Made by a program: the position numbers and the translations under genes. Below, piece after piece: positions 38,258 to 47,196 of a stretch of DNA of 64,000 nt; within the stretch, counting starts at the first letter, position 1; the number at the start of each line of letters is the position of its first letter. The notes under the pieces are model-generated. The model was not told the DNA's origin, ran no database searches, and worked only from the letters and a program-made list of their open reading frames with translations. Source of the DNA: Clostridia bacterium UC5.1-2E3 (GTDB lineage: Bacteria; Bacillota; Clostridia; Lachnospirales; Lachnospiraceae); NCBI GenBank assembly GCA_001304875.1, contig BBZO01000008.1:40757-104756 (forward strand), in the 5' to 3' direction.

Positions 38258-39397
38258 CTACTGAGCTCTTCCTAGCATCTCTTTCGCTGACGCGTAGGCA
38301 TCAGTAAATCTCTGATAGAAACCGGCATCCACCATGCTCAGCACGCTCTCCTTCGACTGATCAAAGCAGGCATCCTTGAACGCGGCCCTCTCCTCGTCGG
38401 TCAGGGAAATAATCTCCACGCCGTTGGACTGAAGAGTGTCGATCACGTTGATATTGTTGGCAGTAACAACGCCGATGGTCGCGCGCCTCGCATCGTCGGC
38501 GGCCCGGTCGATGACATCCTGCTGCTCGGGCGTCAGGCTGGAGTATGTCTCGTTGCTGATCAGAGCCACGACCACATTGGCCAGATGCTGTGTCTCCGTC
38601 ACATATTTTACAGTTTCATATAAGCTGTTTAAAAGAAGAATATGGTTGCAGTTGTCAAAGCCGTCGATCACGCCGGTGGATGCCGCGGAGTAGAGCTCCG
38701 AGAAGGCGACCGTCGTCGGCACTGCCTTCCACGCCTCCGCCATGGCGATCTGCGCGTCGATCTCCTGGAGACGCAGCTTGAGGCCGGCCAGGTCTTCCAC
38801 GGTTGTGACTTTCTTTGACATGGTGTCCAGATTTCTGAAACCCGTCTGCATCATGGACATGATATGCAGATTTCCCTTCTGCTCCAGATCGCTGTTAAGC
38901 TCTTCAAGAATCGGCCCCTCGCAGAGCAGATTCGCTGCATCTATATCGTCCACAATGTAGGGGATATCGAACACACTGATGTTGGGAATCCATCCCGCAA
39001 GGCTTCCGGTGGACAGGGACATACACACGTCCAGAGTTCCCTGTGCACACTGTTCCATACAGGAGGTGGCGTCGCCCAGCTGGTTGTTAGGGAAAATCTC
39101 ACAGGTCATTTCTCCGCCGGAGTAAAGCTCCACCGAGCTCTTGAATGTGCGGGCATAGCAGTTCCAGGACTGCTCAAGGATACTGGTATCATTGTCGGGA
39201 TGCGCCACCCGCAGCACAATCGAAGCCCCTTCCAGTGGGGTTGCCGGATTGCTGGCGATGGCTGCCACGGCGGCAGCCTCCACATTTCCCGCTCCCGCCG
39301 TGGCAGCAGGTTCCTGCTGAACCACGCCGCAGCCGCTAAGCAGCAGACTTGCCGCCAGAAACGATGCAAACAAAGATGTATGTAAAGATCTCTTCAT
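38258..39397 (-). CDS. TRAP transporter solute-binding lipoprotein (DctP)
   Basis: 379 residues with lipobox LLLSGCGVV (Cys about residue 23) and a short A-rich linker. DctP fold: VLRVAHPDNDTSILEQSWN, PNNQLGDATSCMEQCAQGTLDV, FRNLDTMSKKVTTVEDLAGLK split over the binding site, with the conserved Arg in KLRLQEID and Asn/Asp cluster GVIDGFDNCNH. The Arg usually binds a substrate carboxylate. Intact. Confidence 0.93.
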   Translation of the reverse strand: MKRSLHTSLFASFLAASLLLSGCGVVQQEPAATAGAGNVEAAAVAAIASNPATPLEGASIVLRVAHPDNDTSILEQSWNCYARTFKSSVELYSGGEMTCEIFPNNQLGDATSCMEQCAQGTLDVCMSLSTGSLAGWIPNISVFDIPYIVDDIDAANLLCEGPILEELNSDLEQKGNLHIMSMMQTGFRNLDTMSKKVTTVEDLAGLKLRLQEIDAQIAMAEAWKAVPTTVAFSELYSAASTGVIDGFDNCNHILLLNSLYETVKYVTETQHLANVVVALISNETYSSLTPEQQDVIDRAADDARRATIGVVTANNINVIDTLQSNGVEIISLTDEERAAFKDACFDQSKESVLSMVDAGFYQRFTDAYASAKEMLGRAQ

Positions 39398-39441
39398 TAG
39401 ATAACAACTCCTTTTCTATGGTATTTTTGAAAGGGAACGCG

Positions 39442-40253
39442 TCAATGGGCGGAAGGCTTGGGAATATCCCCCGCCGTACGCACCATAATCGGCTTCAGCA
39501 CCTCCGGCCAGGCCTCGAACGCCCCGGCCTTTCCCAGAAGCTCCAGCGCCTGCATATTGATGCCGCCGGGGGTACTCACCGTGGCCATATAGTGCACCTC
39601 CCCGCGGTTCTTCCCGCAGGCCTCCTGGCACACCGCCGCAAACATGCTGGTCACGTAGGCGGTTGCCGTCTCCTCCGGCACGCCCTCCGACGCCGCCCAG
39701 TCGATCACGTGATCCATCACGGAAAAGAGGGGGGCAAACAGGCTGGTGACCGTTCCGAACACCGCGGCCTGGTAGCGGCTCTCCACGTTGACGATTTTTC
39801 CGATGCGTCCGAAGATCTCGGCCGCCTCCGGGCAGGACGGGCACATCACGATGGGGCCGGGATAGAACGTCAGATACGTTCCGGGAATCATATGGATAAT
39901 GGTGTCCGGCGTGCAGTTCATCCAGGAGGCAACCTGCTCCGCCGTCTTGTCAAACATGACGTTGATGATCTTCTGCTCCGGGCGGAATGTAAGAGATCTG
40001 ACGACCTCCTCGCCGGCCTGCGGCCACACGGCGATCACGATCCAGTCCGACTGATCCACACACTCCTGCAGCGTGGCCGCCGCCGTGACCGGCCGGGGAA
40101 TTTCGCCCGCAGCTTCTCACAGGCCTCGGCCTTCGTGTCGGAGACGACGAGGGGATAGGGAGCGCCGGCAGCGCGCTCGCAGAGCCCCGTCACCATGGCG
40201 GTGGTTATGGCGCCGCTCCCCAGGAATCCTATGGTAGGCAATTTATTTTCCAT
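39442..40253 (-). CDS. ProC-like NAD(P)-dependent reductase
   Basis: About 270 residues. N-terminal Rossmann start IGFLGSGAITTAMVTGL, then WIVIAVWPQAGEEV and a C-terminal dimerisation region (SRYQAAVFGTVTSLFAPLF, TVSTPGGINMQALELL) as in pyrroline-5-carboxylate reductase; TPGG is the ProC signature core. One break near 40098 (C5 to C4). It diverges from housekeeping ProC, and its place in a TRAP operon suggests reduction of an imine or imino acid made from the imported substrate. True substrate unknown. Confidence 0.75.
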
Positions 40254-40277
40254 GATTACTGACTTCCTTTCCTCTTT

Positions 40278-41174
40278 TTACCGGGCCAGCATCCCGTGTC
40301 TTTCCAGCTCTGTTCTCAGAAGCTCCTTTGTGGCTTCGTCGGGCTCGCGCACCGGGGTGAGCCACTCGCCGATCTCCTGTCCCATCAGGCTCATGGCGTA
40401 TTTCAAGGGCGACGGATGCATTCCGTTTCCGAACAGTCCCTTCACCAGGGCGAAATACTTGAAAATCAGCTCATGGGCCGCCTTGGTGTCTCCCGCCTTG
40501 GCCAGACGGTAAATTTCCGCATACTGGCTGGGAAGTACGCAGGAGGCCGCGATCACGCCGCCCTTCGCGCCGGCCAGCACCTGATCCGCAAACGCCAGGT
40601 CCGAGCCGCTGAACACTGCGCCGTCGTCCCCGATCAGTCGGACTGCATTTAAGAACTGTGAATAGTCGGAGCACTCCTTCACGCCGATGATGGAGGGGAT
40701 CTCACGCATCATGCGGGCCAGCGTCTCCGGCTGCACGTTGGTCAGAATCCGTCCCGGATAGTTGTAGACGATGATCGGAATGCTGACCGCCTGTGAAAGC
40801 TCCGCGTAATAATCATAGATTCCTTCCTGGGTGACGGTCACGTAGTACGGCGGAAGCACCACCAACGCCTCGGCTCCCGCGGCCTCGGCGCGCTTTGCGT
40901 TCTCCAGCGCCTGTCCCAGTCCGGGATCCAGAATGCCCGCCAGAACCGGCACACGCCCCGCAGCTCCCGCGACAACGGCCTTGATCGTATCCTCTCTCTG
41001 CTTCGCGGTCATGTTGACGTACTGGCCGCTGCCTGCGGAGGCCAGAACCGTGCTGACGCCGCCCTCCACGCAGAAGTTGGTATGCGCCTTTACCATGTCG
41101 GCATTCACGCTGCCGTCCCGGTTATACATTGTGCATAAGGCAGTCATAACCCCATCAAATTTTTCATTTCTCAT
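40278..41174 (-). CDS. DapA-family (class I) aldolase/lyase
   Basis: 298 residues from ATG 41174 (GGAGG upstream). DHDPS/NAL fold: CVEGGVSTVLASAGSGQY in place of the usual GTTGE loop, catalytic Tyr in IVYNYPGRI and Schiff-base Lys in IGVKECSDY. The changed loop argues against a true dihydrodipicolinate synthase; an aldolase or dehydratase for a 2-oxo acid is more likely. First gene of the TRAP operon. Intact. Confidence 0.88.
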   Translation of the reverse strand: MRNEKFDGVMTALCTMYNRDGSVNADMVKAHTNFCVEGGVSTVLASAGSGQYVNMTAKQREDTIKAVVAGAAGRVPVLAGILDPGLGQALENAKRAEAAGAEALVVLPPYYVTVTQEGIYDYYAELSQAVSIPIIVYNYPGRILTNVQPETLARMMREIPSIIGVKECSDYSQFLNAVRLIGDDGAVFSGSDLAFADQVLAGAKGGVIAASCVLPSQYAEIYRLAKAGDTKAAHELIFKYFALVKGLFGNGMHPSPLKYAMSLMGQEIGEWLTPVREPDEATKELLRTELERHGMLAR

Positions 41175-41236
41175 AAATTTTTTCCTCCTTCTCCTGGCAA
41201 ATTCATGATAAATAATTTCTTTTATTTTCAATATAA

Positions 41237-41267
41237 ATTATAGGCTTTACCCCAATGGCAAGGTCAA
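41237..41267 (-). promoter_or_regulatory. MerR-type promoter of the DapA-like/TRAP operon
   Basis: Minus strand TTGACC (41262-41267), a 19-bp spacer, TATAAT (41237-41242). The spacer is 2 bp too long for normal use and carries an imperfect dyad (ACCTTGCC...GGTAAAGC), the hallmark of MerR-activated promoters that are untwisted by the regulator. A MerR-family gene lies divergently 320 bp away. Confidence 0.72.
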
Positions 41268-41459
41268 TTCCCAAAAATCTCACCTGTTTTTTGTCTATTT
41301 TGCACAATTTCACAACATTTCTTTCTGATATTTTCGTTGGTGGAAATCTGCGGGACCTTTCCCTTCCTATACCCTTACGTCAAGGTTTGCGTTCTTCCGA
41401 TACCGCCCGCTCTGTTTTGTTTCCGGCGCCGTCTGTCTTTATTTCCAGCGCCGCCCCGT

Positions 41460-41488
41460 TTGACAAAAAACAGAAGCCTGTTTATCAT
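41460..41488 (+). promoter_or_regulatory. Promoter of the MerR-family gene
   Basis: TTGACA (41460-41465), 17-bp spacer, TATCAT (41483-41488): near consensus. Transcription would start near 41495, just before the 17-bp repeats. Confidence 0.7.
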
Positions 41489-41502
41489 ATAGATGGATGA
41501 TT

Positions 41503-41559
41503 TGATTACGTGAATCATTTGATTGCGTGAATCATCTGACTGCACTGATCATTTGATCC
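41503..41559. repeat. Three 17-bp tandem palindromic repeats in the merR leader
   Basis: Units at 41503-41519, 41520-41536 and 41537-41553, then TGATCC as a partial fourth. Each is TGAtTnCGTGAATCATy-like and itself nearly palindromic. Their place just after the predicted start site suggests an operator array, possibly for the MerR-family protein or another dimeric factor. Confidence 0.65.
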
Positions 41560-41588
41560 GGAACAATTTACATCGAGGTGATACACGT

Positions 41589-42469
41589 ATGTCCGAGTAT
41601 TACGGTCACAGCAATGACCAGATCAGCATCGGGGAGATGGCTGAGAAGTTTCACATCTCGCCGCGCACCCTCCGCCTGTATCACGATATGGGCCTGCTGA
41701 TCCCCCAGAGCGTGGGAAACAGCAACAACTACCGGTACTATTCTGTCAGCCAGTTTCAGCGGCTGGAGATGATTCTGCAGATGAAGTCCGTGGGGCTGTC
41801 ATTAAAACAGATAAAGACCATCCTGGACACGAGAAACCTTTCCGTGTTCGAGGCGCTTTTAAGCGAACAGATTGACAAGCTCAGCGAGCAGATTTCGACC
41901 ATCTCCTCCACCCGCGACACGCTGATCAAACAGTTAAACAGCTGCGCGCACCTTCGCCACCTGCCGGCGCTCAACGCCCCGTTCATCGAGTTCATCCCCA
42001 AGCGGCTCGCCTTCGCCTTTGACATCGAGCCCTACGATCTGCGGGTTCCGCAGGAGGGGATCTCCCCCTGGGCACAGGCGCTGGACAACATCAAGGACAC
42101 TCTGCTGGAGCACGACATGCCGATTTTCCTGCTCAACCAGGCCTGCTGCGCCATCACCCGGGAGGACCTGATGAACCGCCGGTACCGGTGCAGCTCCGCG
42201 CTTCTTTTAACCGACGACTCGCTGACCGCCGCCATTCCCCGCCAGGTGATCCAGTCCGGCACCTACGCGTGTCTGTACTGCAACTACATCGCCATGGACA
42301 GCCGCTCCGAGAGCGAAGGCCTCGACAAGCTGCTCCAGTTCATCGACGAGAACCATTACCAGATCATCGGGCCTTACCTGGCGAGATCGCCGCCAAGATG
42401 TCAGTATTTGATTTTAACAATAATACGATTCTGGTGAAGCTGCAGATACCGGTCAGGATTTCGGAATGA
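41589..42469 (+). CDS. MerR-family regulator with effector-binding domain
   Basis: About 293 residues. MerR HTH at residues 12-80 (ISIGEMAEKFHISPRTLRLYHDMGLL, NYRYYSVSQFQRLEMILQMK), a dimerisation coiled coil (SEQIDKLSEQISTISSTRDTL), then a GyrI-like ligand domain (FAFDIEPYDLRVPQEG...). ATG 41589 follows GAGGTGAT. One break near 42379 (G3 to G2); repaired end LVKLQIPVRISE. Likely activates the divergent TRAP operon through its 19-bp-spacer promoter. Confidence 0.87.
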
Positions 42470-42606
42470 TTTTTTAACTTAACGATTTTTGACTTTGAGT
42501 TAAAATTAGAGTTTTTGAATTTGGGGATTGATGCAGATCTGGTGGAAACTAACGGTTTTATTGGTATGTAGGATGATTTGTTTTTCTTTTTTATTTTGAC
42601 TTTTCT

Positions 42607-43253
42607 TTAATTCATATCAATTTTATTTTCCTTTGGTAATTGAAGAATCTGCTTTAGATACATGTATTTCTCCGGAAACTCAAATTGGTCCCATTCAATT
42701 TTTTTAGCAACATATGCAATTTCAGAATATGTACGGGTGATTTTTCTTTTTCGAAGTGTGACAAGAACTCTCTGCTGATTTTTTATATATTTTCTGATAT
42801 CCAGATTTAAAACTGTGTTTGGCACATAATATCCGGTGCCCTCATCGCGGACAAATCCCATACAGCCTTTTATTCCTCCGGCCAGCTTTTCCGTGACCAG
42901 CAGTGATGTTCTGGCCGAAAAATCTCCGATCATGCTGGCTGACAGATTTTTTGAAAAAGCATCGGCAATATCTTAAGCTTCAGCTCCGTCGTCCCATCCA
43001 AAGCCAGGTCAAATTCAGCCAGACTCAAACGCCTGTTGATACATTTATCAAAAAAAGCTCTGGCCGGGATCTTTTTTCCCGGGAACTTTACTCCGGTCAA
43101 ATGCAGGAAACCTGTAGTAGAAAACTGCATTTCCAGAGCATTCATTTTTCTGTTCTTACCTGCGCATAAAAACAACAGATTATAATCAATCAAATTATTT
43201 TTGTATAATTCGACGCACTCAAACAAGACTTTTTGTGCCTCGCTTTTATTCAT
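42607..43253 (-). CDS. PBECR4-type (barnase/EndoU/RelE-like superfamily) nuclease protein
   Basis: About 215 residues when healed. N-terminal part FLHLTGVKFPGKKIPARAFFDKC and DGTTELKLKILPML, and C-terminal part ASMIGDFSARTSLLVTEKLAGG, GCMGFVRDEGTGYYVPNTVLN match PBECR4 as I remember it, a phage-associated RNase-like domain. One break near 42954 (A7 to A6). ATG 43253 follows GGAAGGGAAG. AT-rich, no partner gene beside it; hairpin repeat B lies directly upstream. Could be an orphan toxin, a phage-derived effector or a regulatory RNase. Confidence 0.7.
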
Positions 43254-43273
43254 CCGCTTCCCTTCCTTCTGTA

Positions 43274-43335
43274 AATTTTAAAAGGAGACTGCAGTACCGA
43301 AGCACTGTCAGTCTCCCTTACCGACTGATTTTATC
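43274..43335. repeat. Hairpin repeat B, copy 2
   Basis: Same GGAGACTGCAGTACCGAAGC stem-loop as at 34704, differing at one or two positions over about 62 nt. It sits 20 bp upstream of the PBECR4 gene start, so here it is in a 5' region, not at a 3' end. Confidence 0.75.
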
Positions 43336-43455
43336 GTTGTCCGCCAACCTCAGGCCCATTCGTCCTGCATTGCTTTCGGATTTTATCGTTGTCCGCCAAC
43401 CTCAGATCCACTTGCTCTGCTCTACTCTCGGATTTTAGGTGTCAGCCACACCGGC
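43327..43455. repeat. 52-bp tandem repeat, about 2.5 units
   Basis: A 27-nt block beginning GATTTTATCGTTGTCCGCCA is identical at 43327 and 43379 and starts again, degenerate, at 43431, so the period is 52 bp. It extends the end of hairpin repeat B. The stretch 43254-43566 contains only these repeats; no gene seen. Confidence 0.7.
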
Positions 43456-43566
43456 GGAATGACGTCCGCTCTCCTGTATTTATTATATGCCGGATGACGA
43501 TTAACAGCAATACTTTTTACGATATTTTTAACCTTCTATCCTCTATTCAAAAGCCACTCGCCGCTC

Positions 43567-44841
43567 TCACGCCTCATCAATCGCCTTCCCGATATCCGAC
43601 CGCATATACTTATTCCCAAATTCCACCCACTCCGTCGCCTTGTATGCATTGGCGCGGGCTTCTTTTAAGTCTTTTCCGGTGGCTGTCACGCCCAGCACGC
43701 GGCCGCCGTTGGTCACGATATTTCCGTCGGCGTCGAATTTGCTGCCCGCGTGGAACACGTAGTAGCCGTCGGCGTCCTTAAACTTCTCCAGGCCGGAAAT
43801 CTTATATCCCTTCTCGTACTTCTCGGGGTATCCGTCCGAGGCCAGAACCACGCAGACCGCGGCGTTGTCCTCGAACTCCAGCTCCACGTTCTCAAGCGTC
43901 CCGTCGATGCAGGCCTCGAAAAGCTCCACCAGATCATTCTTCATCCGCGGCAGCACCACCTGGGTCTCCGGATCGCCGAACCGGGCGTTGTACTCCAGCA
44001 CCTTCGGGCCTTTCTCCGTGAGCATCAGTCCAAAGAAAATGATTCCCTTGAACTCTCTGCCCTCCGCCCGCATGGCGTCCACGGTCTTCTGGTAAATGTG
44101 CTCCTTACAGTAGGCGTCCACCTCGTCCGTGTAGAACGGGCTGGGAGAAAATGTGCCCATGCCGCCGGTGTTTAAGCCCTGGTCTCCGTCCTTGGCGCGC
44201 TTGTGGTCCTGGGCGGAGGTCATAATCTTAATGGTCTTGCCGTCCACAAAGGAGAGCACGGAGACCTCCCGGCCCGTCATGAACTCCTCCACCACAATGC
44301 GGTCCCCGGCGGAGCCGAACTGCTTGTCCAGCATCAGCGTCTTGACACCGGCTTTGGCCTCCTCCCGGTCTTTGCAGATGAGAACGCCCTTTCCCAGCGC
44401 CAGACCGTCGGCCTTTAAGACGATGGGCATGGGGGCCGTCTCCAGGTACCGGAGAGCCGCCTCCGGCGTGTTAAAGGTCTCGTAGGCCGCCGTCGGGATC
44501 CCGTACTTTTTCATCAGATCCTTGGAAAATGCCTTCGATCCCTCGAGAATGGCCGCGTTGGCTCTGGGGCCGAACGCACGCAGGCCGGCGGCCTCGAACG
44601 CGTCCACCGCGCCGGCGGCCAGCGGGTCGTCGGGAGCAACCACGGTGAGATCGATCTCCTTCTCCTTCGCAAACGCCACCAGCTTATCAAACTCCATGAC
44701 GCCGATGTCCACGCACTCCGCCACCTCAGCGATGCCGGCGTTTCCCGGCGCGCAGTATAATTTATCTACCCTGGGGCTCTGGGCCACCTTCCACGCAATC
44801 GCGTGCTCGCGGCCGCCGCCTCCCACTATCAGCACCTTCAT
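43567..44841 (-). CDS. purD: Phosphoribosylamine--glycine ligase
   Basis: ATP-grasp enzyme, second step of purine synthesis. 424 residues: VLIVGGGGREHAIAWKV start, ATP-grasp IVLKADGLALGKGVLI, GMGTFSPSPFY and EYNARFGDPETQVVLPR. ATG 44841 follows GGAGGGAC; open frame further upstream is not coding-like. Intact. Last gene of purE-purM-purN-purD, 76 bp after purN. Confidence 0.95.
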   Translation of the reverse strand: MKVLIVGGGGREHAIAWKVAQSPRVDKLYCAPGNAGIAEVAECVDIGVMEFDKLVAFAKEKEIDLTVVAPDDPLAAGAVDAFEAAGLRAFGPRANAAILEGSKAFSKDLMKKYGIPTAAYETFNTPEAALRYLETAPMPIVLKADGLALGKGVLICKDREEAKAGVKTLMLDKQFGSAGDRIVVEEFMTGREVSVLSFVDGKTIKIMTSAQDHKRAKDGDQGLNTGGMGTFSPSPFYTDEVDAYCKEHIYQKTVDAMRAEGREFKGIIFFGLMLTEKGPKVLEYNARFGDPETQVVLPRMKNDLVELFEACIDGTLENVELEFEDNAAVCVVLASDGYPEKYEKGYKISGLEKFKDADGYYVFHAGSKFDADGNIVTNGGRVLGVTATGKDLKEARANAYKATEWVEFGNKYMRSDIGKAIDEA

Positions 44842-44917
44842 TAAAGTCCCTCCTGAATTTTCACATCCGGCCACACAGCCAGACCTCGCGCTCAGAGCTG
44901 CCGCTTCCATCGCGCAC

Positions 44918-45511
44918 TCAAATCTCTTTATTCGCGATCATATCGATCGCCTTCGGCAGAATCACCCACTCCGCCTGCTCCATCACACGGCGCTGCAGAA
45001 CCTCCGGCGTGTCGCCGGGAAGTACCTCCACCGCCTTCTGGAGAATGATCGGGCCGGTGTCCATGCCGCCGTCCACGAAGTGAACCGTGGCTCCGGTCAC
45101 TTTTACGCCCCGCGCAAGCGCCGCCTCGTGCACCTTTAAGCCGTAATATCCCACGCCGCAGAAGGACGGGATCAGGGACGGGTGCACATTGATGATGCGG
45201 TGCTCGTATTTTTCCACCATAGCCTCCGGGATCTTCACCAGGAATCCGGCCAGCACGATCAGATCCAGATCATACTCGTCCACTTTGGCGAGAAACGCCT
45301 CGTTGAACGCCTCGCGGCTCTCAAAGTCCTTCGGGGACAGGCAGACCGCCGGGATTCCGTGGTTTTTCGCCCGCTCCAGCGCGTAGGCGCCGGGATTGTT
45401 GCTTACGACCACCTCGATGGAAGCATTTCTTATCTTCCCTGCATCGACGGCGTCCAGAATCGCCTGTAAATTTGTCCCGCCGCCGGAAACCATCACACCG
45501 ACCTTTAACAT
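44918..45511 (-). CDS. purN: Phosphoribosylglycinamide formyltransferase (10-formyl-THF)
   Basis: Third purine step, formyl transfer to GAR. 197 residues: VMVSGGGTNLQAILDAV, folate-site VLAGFLVKIPEAM, catalytic NVHPSLIPSFCG (Asn, His) and HFVDGGMDTGPII (Asp). ATG 45511 follows AGGAG and overlaps the purM end by 7 bp. Intact. Confidence 0.95.
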   Translation of the reverse strand: MLKVGVMVSGGGTNLQAILDAVDAGKIRNASIEVVVSNNPGAYALERAKNHGIPAVCLSPKDFESREAFNEAFLAKVDEYDLDLIVLAGFLVKIPEAMVEKYEHRIINVHPSLIPSFCGVGYYGLKVHEAALARGVKVTGATVHFVDGGMDTGPIILQKAVEVLPGDTPEVLQRRVMEQAEWVILPKAIDMIANKEI

Positions 45512-46532
45512 AAGGTAACTCCTTTTCTCCCTCCTCGATGGAACCGATGACATAGGGAGTATCGCCGGCCGCGCGGATGGCCTCCATGGCCTTGTCGGCA
45601 TCCGCCGGATCCACAGCCACGATCATGCCGAGGCCCATGTTGAAGGTGTTATACATCATCTCCTCGGCCACATCGCCCTTCTTCGCCAGCATTCCGAAGA
45701 TGGCCGGGATCTCATAGCTGTCTTTCTTAATAACCGCGCGGGTGCCTTCCTTAAGCATCCGGGGCACGTTCTCGTAGAAGCCGCCGCCGGTAATGTGGCT
45801 GCAGGCCTTCACGGTCACGCCGGCCTTCTTGATGCTCTTTAACGCCTTCACGTAGATTCTCGTGGGGGCTAAAAGCGCCTCGCCCAGGGTCTTTCCAAGC
45901 TCGTCATAGTATGTATTCAGGCCCTCGCGCGTCATTTCCTTCTCAAATACCTTTCTCACCAGGGAGAAGCCGTTGCTGTGCACTCCGGTGGAGGCCATGC
46001 CGATGAGAACGTCGCCGGCCTTTAACTGCTCGCCGGTGATCATCTCCTTCTTATCGCACACGCCCACCGCAAATCCGGCCAGGTCGTAGTCCTCCTCCGG
46101 CATCAGCCCGGATGCTCCGCGGTCTCGCCGCCGATGAGTGCCGCCTCGGACTGTAAGCAGCCCTCAGCCACACCCTTCACGATGTCGGCGATCTTCTCGG
46201 GATAGTTCTTTCCGCAGGCGATGTAGTCTAAGAAGAACAGGGCTCGCCGCCGGCGCAGGCGATGTCGTTGACGCACATGGCCACGCGTCGATGCCGATGG
46301 TGTCATGCTTATCCATGATGATGGCTAACTTCACCTTGGTTCCGCAGCCGTCGGTTCCGGACAGAAGCACAGGCTCCTCCATCTCCTTGATCTTTGCCAG
46401 GGAAAATGCGCCCGAAAATCCGCCGAGGCCGCCTAAAACCTCCTCGCGCATGGTCTTTTTTACGTGTTCCTTCATCAGCTCCACTGACTTGTATCCGGCC
46501 TCAATATCCACTCCGGCGTTCTTGTAATCCAT
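45505..46532 (-). CDS. purM: Phosphoribosylformylglycinamidine cyclo-ligase
   Basis: Forms AIR, fifth purine step. [17 protein letters not shown] start, [16 protein letters not shown], then after repair [60 protein letters not shown] and [14 protein letters not shown]. Four frame breaks near 46284, 46240, 46107 and 45531, all healable by one base in G, C or A runs; the last restores the usual GVTLC end. The densest cluster of breaks in the window, in an essential gene. Confidence 0.92.
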
Positions 46533-46543
46533 GATCGCTCCTC

Positions 46544-47061
46544 CTACTTTTTCATCTGGGACAGATATTCTTTGTATCCGATGGAATCCAGCTTCTCAGC
46601 CTTCTTCACCACGTCGTTCTTAAGGCCCTCGCTGTAGGCCTTCACTCTCTCTAAAAGCTCCGGATCGGATGCGGCCAGGATCTTTGCGGCCAGAATGCCT
46701 GCGTTGGTTCCGCCGTTGATGGCGACGGTGGCCACCGGGATGCCGGAGGGCATCTGAACGATGGAGTAGAGGGAATCCACGCCGCCTAAATCAGAGGTCT
46801 TCATCGGGATACCGATGACCGGCATGGGGAACAGCGCCGCGCACATGCCCGGAAGATGGGCCGCCTTGCCTGCGCCTGCGATGATCACCTTGTATCCGCG
46901 GGCCTCCGCGCTCCTGGCATACTCGAAAATACGTCCGGCTCTCTGTGAGCGGAGATAATGGTCATCTCAAACTCCACGCCTAATTTCTCCAGGATATCCG
47001 CGGCCTGCGCCATAACCGGCATATCGGAGTCACTGCCCATAACAATTCCTACTTTTGCCAT
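46544..47061 (-). CDS. purE: N5-carboxyaminoimidazole ribonucleotide mutase
   Basis: Class I PurE, about 172 residues: [14 protein letters not shown] start, [16 protein letters not shown] after repair, [37 protein letters not shown]. One break near 46931 (T5 to T4). ATG 47061 with AAAGGAGAATG site. First gene of the purine operon. No purK is seen next to it, as in organisms that use a CO2-dependent or separately encoded route. Confidence 0.93.
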
Positions 47062-47167
47062 TGTTCATTCTCCTTTTCTCTTTTTGATGGTTGATAAAAA
47101 ATAGCTGCATTTTTTATTAGTTTAACTTATAAGTAGCTTTTTATAAATTCGCTGCTGCTTATAATTT

Positions 47168-47196
47168 ATAATACTAGGTTTTATTTCTCACGTCAA
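47168..47196 (-). promoter_or_regulatory. Predicted promoter of the purE operon
   Basis: Minus strand TTGACG (47191-47196), 17-bp spacer, TATTAT (47168-47173), overlapping the stop codon of the aminopeptidase gene. The leader of about 100 nt is AT-rich with a short AAAAAATGCAGC hairpin; no purine riboswitch core recognised. Confidence 0.6.

Noticed and set aside
40278..41174. Housekeeping dihydrodipicolinate synthase
   Set aside because: The GTTGE-type substrate loop is replaced (ASAGSG) and the gene heads a TRAP operon, so a catabolic lyase is more likely.
41503..41559. Possible CRISPR array
   Set aside because: Units of 17 bp are contiguous with no spacers; fits an operator array. The 52-bp repeats at 43327 have too few units and no cas genes.
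47062..47167. Purine riboswitch before purE
   Set aside because: Leader is short, AT-rich and lacks the conserved junction and loop sequences.
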